From Nemopilema nomurai (lineage: Eukaryota > Cnidaria > Scyphozoa > Rhizostomeae > Rhizostomatidae), in assembly GCA_003864495.1 (NCBI GenBank), contig ML133498.1, forward strand, positions 2,275,839 through 2,339,838: a stretch of DNA of 64,000 nucleotides, written 5' to 3'. The translations under genes and the position numbers were made by a program. Within the stretch, counting starts at the first letter, position 1; every line of letters starts with the position of its first letter. The notes beneath the pieces are model-generated. The model was given only the letters and a program-made list of their open reading frames with translations. It was not told the DNA's origin and searched no databases. Of this stretch, positions 56,953 through 64,000 are shown piece by piece.

Positions 56953-58980
56953 ATGACATTCTTCTTGTTCCTCCTTTGCATCTGCGTCAAAGCTTTGATG
57001 GTTCATGGGTGTCCCGCAGATTCACTGACAAACGGATGCAGCGTGCCAATCAATAGCACCTCCTTTCCATACAAGGTCGTCTTCCATCCAGCGTGTCAAA
57101 GACATGACGTATGCTACTCATGTGTAAGGACTTTCTTTTTTATTTCAGACTGGAATGAAATGACTTCGGGAATTTTTCAGTCCACTTACTAAAGCTACAG
57201 CTTCATGAAGCCTTTGATGGCTCTACATAATTCTATTGTTTTACTCTGATATCTTAGTTTCTTCGTGTTTGTTTAATGTCTATATGAAAGGCGATATCTC
57301 TACACATCGTCGCCTCTTATCGACATGCACAAATTTTCTCTATGTCAAAGTATTGAAGAATCAGTGACTTGCTTAGGATTTTTTGAAAGGTCTTTTGCAT
57401 AATTATTCAAATGATTATCAAAGCCAAAAACGATAAGCTTAGAATTTACACTTAGATTTACTCTTGGAGCACGTATACATGATACAGACTCGACAAAAAT
57501 ATGCAGCCTTTACCAAAGATATATCTTCAATGAAGAAGGCAATCCAAACAAATATCATGCGTCAGTAAATACAACTTAAAGACAATAATATGTTTTAAAC
57601 AACCTCCCCATGTCTAGGAAAAGGTGAATGTATGAAGATAGTGTCAAAACAATGGCAAGGAAACAATCGCTTTCAGCAAACATTTCTAAAGCTCTGGGCA
57701 GCACAAATTGAATTTTTGCTGTTTTTATACCAAATCAGATGCAGGTTATGCTAATTTGCGCACAACAGTATGTCATAAGATTACTGGGAAATACATTTAT
57801 ATCATTTAAAAAGATTCAAGACTTCAGAGATAAGAAATTGTTCCATCTCAGAAAAGTCTGACCGGTGCTTAAACACCCATAGCACAACCCTCCCTTTTAG
57901 ATCCACCACTGCCAGCGAAAGAACCAATAAGCTATTTTGTTGAGAGCAGGAAAGACGGACCTGGCTGCACTCCCCTCTCAACCTCCTTATACTTCATTGA
58001 TTAAACATATGCCATGAAGAGAATGACATTCCTACCTCTCCTAAACTACTCCTAGAACATTTTGTGTTCTAGGGCCAAATGCACAGCTGGTCCAGAGCTG
58101 ATTGTGACAACGGATTCTACAATGACATGATTGGTATCTGCAGGACAACGGACTCGAGTTTGAGAAAGCGACGTCACTTAGATGACTATGGACAGCTGAT
58201 CCGGCATAAGCTGAAGCGAAGCATTCGGACAGTGGGGCAGGATGACCAGGTGTATGCCATGTGGGGTACGGTCTGCGAATGGGCAGCGGGTAGGTCCAAC
58301 TTGACGAAATCTAAATGAGAAAAGAAGAACTGTTCACTTCTGACCCCCTTTCCATTAACAGAAACCATCATTCCATAGGTATCAATTCAGTTTATTCATG
58401 TGGTTTTAACTCCATTTGATTTTCCAGATCTATCAGGTTTTGATTTTTCAACTTTTCCTACGCTGAGTTTCAGACGAAAAGTACTTCAATCATACAGAAT
58501 GGAATTTCATGGCTTGTGCCATTTTGAATGCAATTACAAGTAGCCAAGCATGAAATGTGGGAGTGTTACATACAACCACACGCTATTTTCACCCAGCATC
58601 TATCCTCTTATCAGCACCAAACAAGAATCTATTTCATAGCCAGGATAACTCTGTTTGCACCCTTCTTGATTCTCTTGATATGACATTTTGAAGGACATGC
58701 GACATTATTTGATTACCCTTTTCAGCCCACCGTAGAAAGTGTAACAACATTCGAAGAATCGTATGTTCATTCTGTGCTAAGTCCTGTAGAAGGATCTTTA
58801 CCTTGACATCATAAAGAATATTCACTTGTCAAGCCAACCTGTTTAGTCTTCTTCCTTCCTTCAGGTGCGTACTACCATGCTGTCCGCTTGTTTGGAAGCA
58901 GTAACTACGACGACATCTCGCCTGCCCACGAATGCGTGCACCAGTGCGCCATAAGTATCGGTACCCCAAACATCAGTTGA
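56953..58980 (+). CDS. Secreted conodipine-like phospholipase A2 (three coding exons)
   Basis: Coding exons 56953-57123, 58073-58289 and 58865-58980 join in phase (0, then 1) to give 167 residues. The first 19 residues are a clear signal peptide (MTFFLFLLCICVKALMVHG). Exon 1 ends with the PLA2 active-site block HPACQRHDVCYSC, with the catalytic His-Asp pair inside a Cys framework. Exon 2 continues with CDNGFYNDMIGIC, and exon 3 has CVHQC. Between the two Cys-rich parts is a basic linker with KRR and KR sites; in conodipines of cone snails an internal propeptide separates two disulfide-linked chains, so similar processing is plausible. The family hydrolyses the sn-2 ester of phospholipids and also occurs in cnidarians, where digestive or venom roles have been proposed; the role here is unknown. 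No break or missing catalytic residue was seen. Confidence 0.88.
57124..58072 (+). other. Phospholipase intron, with a MITE-like end
   Basis: A 0.95-kb intron between the active-site exon and the second coding exon. CACAACCCTCCC...AGATCCACCACTG near 57890-57915 resembles the end of hAT-like MITEs seen in many animals; no second end was located. Confidence 0.5.
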
Positions 58981-59077
58981 ACCTGCCAGTTCATCTACTT
59001 GTCAAAGAAATTATACATACTGATCAAAAATGCCTTTCATGTGTCGCTTCACTCTTGATCTCATAGTCAGTGCTTAA

Positions 59078-60203
59078 AGGATTTATGCCACCTATTTTAC
59101 TATGTCATTTTATTGATGCTTTCGGTGAGAATAAGTCAAAATTAAGTATTTTGAAGTTTTTCGACAAAAATTCTATTTGGACGGGGCCGTGGACGCAATT
59201 TTTCTAAAATATCACGTGACCGCGTGACGTAGAAGTTGACAATCCGAAACCGGCCTACACCAGAAACGTACAGGGCTTCCGACTACTCGCGCATAAAATT
59301 GATCTGGTTTGCTAAAAATGAGTGATTCCGAAACAGATTTGGTTAATGGCGATAGCTATGGGATGGAAGTTTTACCTTACAACTTTGAACAACATTTACA
59401 AAGGGATAACGCGGCGAATGGCGGGACAAGTTCATTAGGATTGGACTAGGAACGTGGTAATGAGGGAACCGAGATGGAGTTAGAGCAAAGTTATCGAATT
59501 GGGAATACTCAATGATGTATTTTTTCACTTTTACTCGAAAAATTCATGATATCAAATCGCGTATTAATTTCGGCTCTTTAACATAGACCTTTTTTTCTTT
59601 TTTGCATTAAATCTTGGCTAGGGCTGGAAGGTTGGTTGTACATACTGGTTTTGAAACTAGACTTTAACAATAATTAAATTTGCTCGTTCAGTTATAGAAC
59701 ATCAAAAAGTCTTTGATGATTGATAATACAGCATTAAAAAATTTTAGGTGCACATGCGGAAGTTGTGTAGTTGTGGTCCACGGGTTGTGGAGAAACAGGA
59801 AATTTGTGATGTCTGTCGGCGCTCTCCGCACTGCCGGCGTGCATCCGTAGGCAACACAATTAGGCATATTTTTTCTAATTTCGAAGAATCTTTTAATTTT
59901 TAATCAATATAAAATTATTTTACAAAAGTATGGATCCATACTTATGAAAAAATTCCAAAAGAAATGATGCCCAAGTGCACTTACCGGGTAGAAGCCTATA
60001 CGAAGCAATGCCAACAGTGCGGATGTTGTCAACTTCTACGTCACAGTATCACGTGAAGGGTTTCCCGCCAAAATTTGAACGACCGTTTTGGGGGCTTTAA
60101 AAACCCCATTCAGTGAAAATATTTTGCAGATATGTTCAGATAGTCATTACTTACCATTATCAAACGAAAAAAATTTGGCGCCAACTTAGGTGGCATAAGT
60201 CCT
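59078..60203. mobile_element. TTAA-flanked transposon with nested inverted repeats
   Basis: A 1126-bp element bounded by TTAA on each side (59074-59077 and 60204-60207). The ends AGGATTTATGCCACCTA and, read inward from the right, AGGACTTATGCCACCTA match at 16 of 17 positions. A second, inner inverted pair exists: ATCACGTGACCGCGTGACGT then AGAAGTTGACAA near 59210-59245, and TTGTCAACTTCTACGTCACA then GTATCACGTGA near 60025-60056. TTAA duplications occur in Kolobok and piggyBac; the AGG start fits Kolobok better. Inside, the plus strand encodes a short MSDSETDLVNGDSYGMEVLP frame and, further on, CTCGSCVVVVHG, remnants of a transposon-borne protein. Confidence 0.8.
59318..59449 (+). pseudogene. 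N-terminal remnant of a transposon-encoded protein
   Basis: From the ATG at 59318 the frame reads MSDSETDLVNGDSYGMEVLP and YNFEQHLQRDNAANGG, then stops at 59447-59449. Downstream, around 59750, CTCGSCVVVVHGLWRN follows. An acidic start with a '..PY.FEP' motif and a later CxCxxC segment is what I recall of proteins in cnidarian multicopy families carrying the zinc-binding ballast domain of P2X7 receptors. That link is tentative; the copy is clearly broken. Confidence 0.3.
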
Positions 60204-60207
60204 TTAA

Positions 60208-61596
60208 GCCATCAAGAAAAGGTGCTACATGTACAAAAGTGTTACCTTTATAGCCTTGTGAAATCACCCAAGCGTACAATCCGAGATGAATTTGGGAACA
60301 TGAAAGTAGTAGCTATAATTGGCCTCCTCCACCTGCCCCCTTGTGTAGAACCAAGCACGTCATACAAAAAAGGTGCCTATTGTGTAAACTTTAAAATGAA
60401 ACTGGGCTTAAAAATTGTTTGTGAAAGTCGCTGATTGCTGCAAATGCTTTTGTCAATTTAATGCCATCCTGTCTTAGATTCTGAATATCAATAGCTTCAA
60501 ATTTGCTTTGCTGGGTGAAAATTTGTTATAATGCAATTTAATGACAATGTTGTTCTCAGACTGCCACGGTAAAAAGATTCTCAAGATTTTAGTGCGAAGC
60601 AACCTTTCACTTTGATTCGTGCCGCAGAGCTCTTTCTAAAAAACCAACTGCTAGATTTGCGTACGATTCATGTTAAAAACTCAGTAAATTAATTTACATC
60701 AATGCATGTAAAATGCTTCAGAAACAAAATTGTTTAGAAGCAAACATTTATTTCATTTCGTCATAAATGCAAAGTAAGTTTCTAACAAATCTACGCTGAA
60801 TATTTTACAATGTTTCAAATAACAGTTAAGAGTTGAAAAGTGAAAAAGCAGCAAAAAATACTAATATACTAATCGTAATTTACTTACATAGCGTGCACTG
60901 TTTAAAGACAAATGCTGTCTGAATAACGTTAATAATGTACAGAGCATCTACGATTTTGTTGACGTCTGATAGAATCAACTGTATTTCGTGCCTAACAAGG
61001 AGGGGTGTGACTTTTAATGAAGCTTTTTGGTACAGAGAATCAAAACCTCTTTAAGTCTGAACAAAATCGTGAAAACGTTGCTTTTCATGGGGTACTTCTG
61101 TGTTTGCAATACAGATCCATCATTTTCTAATGTTATACAACAAATAATTTCGATATGAAAACGGGTGTTGTCTTGAGAGGCTGCTATCCAGTCTAAAGAT
61201 AGGCGAAATGTATGGCCTACGTTTCGGTTAGATTCGTTAGACTTGAAGAATAGAAGATTGGGAGACAATTGTCGTACCAAATAGGGACTTTTTAATGTCA
61301 GCGTTTTGCTTCTGGTTCCTATGGGATAATTGAGTTAGAACTTTCGTCATAACTGAGCACCTAATCACCATAAGTTGTGGAACGTTTAACGTTCTATAAG
61401 ATTCCAGTGGATTGCTTATTCTAAATGCAAATGCTTATAAATACGCAAAATCTACAGAAAAATTATGTACAACTGTGCGCGAAGAAGATCTGTCATTCGT
61501 TTCTTCTTGATTAGAGCAAAATCAACATAAAAAAAGATAGACAAGGCTCAATTCCATTTTTAATGGAAGTGACAGCAACATATGAAGAAACTAAAC
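60208..61596. other. 3' flank of the deiodinase gene
   Basis: On the minus strand this follows the deiodinase stop codon. It should hold the 3' UTR with the SECIS element. An AATAAA polyadenylation signal on the minus strand lies near 60747-60752, which would give a 3' UTR of about 850 nt. Confidence 0.4.
61039..61088 (-). promoter_or_regulatory. Weak SECIS candidate
   Basis: On the minus strand an AUGA (61085-61088) and a UGAU (61039-61042) are 42 nt apart. The adjacent AAAGC / GGUUUU segments can pair to place the U-U, G-A and A-G pairs of a SECIS core. The upper helix pairs poorly and the apical AA is not in the usual place, so this may be chance. It is listed because the gene needs a SECIS in its 3' UTR. 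Confidence 0.15.
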
Positions 61597-63020
61597 TTAG
61601 TAATAACCATTGAGGTCTTTGAAATTTGGGTCGTTGTTGTTGCTTTCGTTGTTGTTGTTACTTTCGTCGTTGTAGTTGCTTTCGTTGTTGTTGTTGCTTT
61701 CGTTGTTGTTGGCATTATCGGCGTAATCTTCGAGCCATGCTGTCACCTCTTTGAGATCGTAGAAGAACGGTCCCATGCCCCCTTGGTAGACAACCTCATT
61801 GTTCAGCATAACGTAAAGACGCTCCGGCATGGCACCGAACGCTCTGTTGACAGAGTTGTCCATCGGGTCCACAAACACGGGAATGTCAGGGTGCCTTTCC
61901 GCGAGAATGCGAGCTGCCTCCTTTCTCTTGCCAAGAGATGTATGTTGATATATCGAGAACTCTGCGTTCTGTAGAAGAACAAGGGTATCACTTAGATATG
62001 CTTCTGTAAATTATTTTGAACATATAAAAAGGGAAAGCTGCGGATAGATTTTCTGTGGATTGAAACAAGAATATTTTATTTGACTTTCCAACAGAAACTA
62101 AAGTCACCAAATTCACGTCTAATGTATCTTGGGTTGAGGAACAGTAAACTTATGCAATCACCCAAAACAAGCACGAGGTTAAGCCAAGCAACTGAGTCAC
62201 TGGTCAACTGAGTCAATTGCGTGTTTGGCTGGAGAACTCCACCCTTCCCATTTTAGAAGAGGAGCACCTGAAAGCTTCCAACGGTAATTGCTTTGTCATG
62301 CTAACAAAAACGCTTCTTTGAGTGACGTAATGTGGTAGAACAAAAAGGACACGATGATGCTGGAAAAGACACCTTCTAAAGTAAATGAAAATGGTGCAAA
62401 GCAATGCCTCTTACCTTGAATCTCCATCCATCCATTGGGTGCGCCTCTTCAACATAAACAATGGCGAAGTCCACAAGACCAGCAAACCTGTGTGCCAGCT
62501 TGCCAAAGTCTGCCAACTTCGCCATGAACGGAGGTCAGGAACAGCTGCCGAAGTTGAGCACCAGAGGGACGTCCTTTCGTGGCAATTCTGTCAGGTCGAC
62601 AAGCAATGTCTCGGAAGCATCTTCTTGGTCCCCAGCGTCTTCTGGTTGGCAGTCTTCTGCTGAGCCCTCGGTACAGCTCGGAAACTTTGCAGGCAATGGG
62701 TGCAAAAAGAGACAATCATTTTCAACCAATGCCCCTTTCTCAACTGTCTTGAAATAATCCAGTGAGACCTGCTTCAAACTTGTCTTCAGCATCTCCAGGC
62801 CAAAGAGGCTATCGGCAAAATCGTCTTCTTGCAGTGCAGATATCGCTTTCATCCTCTTGGTGATGTGCGCCATGATGATTTGCAAATTCATCAATTTTAG
62901 TGCTTTCAAGAGACCAAACATCAAGCAGATTGCGAAAGACGTGAAGCAGAACCCGAGGTACTTAAGCCCCAGTTGAAGGGCCATCTTTGAGTGCAAGCTA
63001 CTGTCCGCGCGGCAAATCAT
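61597..63020 (-). CDS. Iodothyronine deiodinase-like selenoprotein (two exons, in-frame UGA)
   Basis: Exon 1 (62415-63020) and exon 2 (61597-61968) join in phase 0 to give 325 residues when the UGA is read as selenocysteine. After an N-terminal membrane anchor (about residues 17-42) and a variable region comes the thioredoxin-fold signature LVLNFGSCS-Sec-PPFMAKL, then YVEEAHPMDGW with the conserved His, then exon 2 with FGAMPERLYVM and a VVYQGGMGPF loop. These are the family marks of vertebrate DIO1-3, which remove iodine from thyroid hormones with a catalytic selenocysteine. The last ~35 residues are an unusual Asn-rich tail of N/E/S repeats not found in vertebrate enzymes. The first ATG (63020) is only ~15 nt below the expected transcription start; the second (62984, MALQLGLKYLGF) is an alternative start. 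Substrate in this organism is unknown. Confidence 0.93.
61600..61703 (-). repeat. Asn-rich C-terminal repeat of the deiodinase
   Basis: The coding strand repeats AACAAC...GAAAGT units that encode NNNES-type motifs (NNNESNNNNES, NYNDES, NNNNESNNND). The DNA is an imperfect ~24-bp coding minisatellite rich in AAC. It extends the protein beyond the conserved domain end (VTAWLEDY). Confidence 0.85.
62535..62537 (-). other. Selenocysteine UGA codon
   Basis: TGA on the minus strand, codon 162 counting from the first ATG. It lies exactly where deiodinases have selenocysteine (GSC-x-Sec-PPF). The frame continues with conserved sequence for 40 codons to the splice site, so it is not a terminator. Confidence 0.93.
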
Positions 63021-63056
63021 CTAAAGAGATCTGATGCCGCGTGTGATTGACAGCTT

Positions 63057-63064
63057 CTTTTATA
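63057..63064 (-). promoter_or_regulatory. TATA box of the deiodinase gene
   Basis: The minus strand reads GGGGCTATAAAAGAAGCTG, about 40 bp upstream of the first ATG. The spacing puts the transcription start near 63030 and implies a very short 5' UTR. The core TATAAAAGAAG is identical to that of the phospholipase promoter. Confidence 0.65.
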
Positions 63065-64000
63065 GCCCCACTGCTTTGTTTGATTTGCTAAGAAAATCCA
63101 GTTTGGCAGGATGCGCTGAAAATCGCAAAGCAAGACACAATATCAGCCATTTCTGAACAATGAACCCAGGTGAATGTGGCTTGACTACTTGAAACTCAGC
63201 CAATCAATGCGACGACAATTAAAGCTACCTTCTCACGAGTGGTTTATGCATCTCCCACTTGTTACTAATGTGGATTCTATTTTTGCCCACCCACATGTTC
63301 TGGTCGAATTGTTGCACACCAGTGCATTTCGAGAGTTTTCCGTTTTTTCGCTCGATAGCCTATGGCAATATTCAAGAGTTTATTAGACTCTAGATTCAGC
63401 ATTTGTCAAAGTGCTCTTTTTCTCCTAAGCCTTACCAGTGATAAATCCTTAAAAATGTTTGACATGCAAACTTGCAGATTCTATGGTCTATTGGGAGCTT
63501 TTTCCCGTACTATTTTTTAGCTGCATTTCCAGTAAAACAGTCGAACTTTCGTGTTCTGTTCGTTGGCAAGATGTTAAGGCAAATTGAATTTCATCATGTG
63601 TTTGATATTCATTGTACTTCCTAACGAGTCAAGTGAAAAGAAGGATGCCTCTTTCTTCGGCCTTAGACGGTGAGGAATTCGGCAGTACTTCTATCGTGAT
63701 TTTTATCTGTGTGACAAAATCCCCTGTTGTGCAGGTCTAATATCATAAATGAGAACTTCGGCAATCAACTGTGTTATTGCTTTATTGACGAACTCATCTA
63801 GTCAAAGCAAGTTATAAGAAATAACGAAGAGGGATTAATCTCAACTGAAACGGCGCCAGGTAGCTTGATAAAAAAGAAAATCATAAAGGACCTTCATTCG
63901 AGGTGGATAAGGCAACGACCATTTGGAGCAAATGAGTCACGAACGAAAATGGGCCTGAAAAGGCCCTCTTGGCTTTTAGGTAGCAGTGCCCCAAGAAGTA
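63065..64000. other. Right end of window, no gene recognised
   Basis: Upstream DNA of the deiodinase gene. A plus-strand frame of 70 codons (63174-63386) shows no domain, and no repeat structure was seen. Confidence 0.4.

Noticed and set aside
61582..61974. Plus-strand 130-codon frame rich in Val (VVVVAFVVVV)
   Set aside because: Antisense of the deiodinase Asn-rich exon, which is the supported coding strand.
62385..62757. Plus-strand frames opposite the deiodinase exon 1
   Set aside because: Antisense shadows; the minus strand carries the conserved catalytic motifs.

Overview
This is an AT-rich, intron-rich animal nuclear window. Six protein-coding genes can be modelled, all split by GT-AG introns. 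Long introns, many small non-autonomous DNA transposons, 5'-truncated LINEs, a selenocysteine-type deiodinase and a conodipine-like phospholipase A2 together suggest an early-branching marine animal, most likely an anthozoan cnidarian (coral or sea anemone). That assignment is inference; no species-diagnostic gene was seen.

Layout from left to right. 1-3130: two abutting arrays of ~176-bp satellite monomers that share the palindrome AAGGCTATAGCCTT. 3131-5590: decayed satellite and an old LINE fragment. 5592-11972 (-): five-exon glycine cleavage H protein gene (GCSH). 12331-13037: a Harbinger-type deletion derivative with TTA target duplications. 16315-22691 (-) and 27252-30613 (-): two tandem two-exon Rab-like small GTPases with the same intron position, both lacking the switch II glutamine and a recognisable switch I threonine. 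31965-52310 (-): a 31-exon RELCH gene (LisH / coiled-coil / HEAT protein; a Rab11 effector in mammals) whose spliced frame stays open for 1158 codons; several introns carry large micro- and minisatellites. 52654-53690: a LINE fragment with a trinucleotide tail just upstream of RELCH. 56169-58980 (+): a TATA-driven secreted phospholipase A2 of the conodipine type. 59078-60203: a TTAA-flanked transposon with nested inverted repeats. 61597-63020 (-): an iodothyronine deiodinase-like selenoprotein with an in-frame UGA at the catalytic site.

Functional relations. GCSH (mitochondrial one-carbon/glycine metabolism), the phospholipase (secreted) and the deiodinase (membrane-anchored redox enzyme) look like unrelated neighbours. 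The two Rab-like genes and RELCH all belong to membrane-trafficking families and lie in one same-strand block from 16.3 to 52.3 kb, which may be coincidence or a conserved cluster. The most unusual protein-level observation is the pair of atypical GTPases; the most unusual DNA-level observations are the two-subfamily satellite and the 93-bp triplication against a RELCH splice acceptor.

All gene models were built by eye from splice sites, reading-frame phase and remembered family alignments; UTR ends and transcription starts are mostly not resolved.
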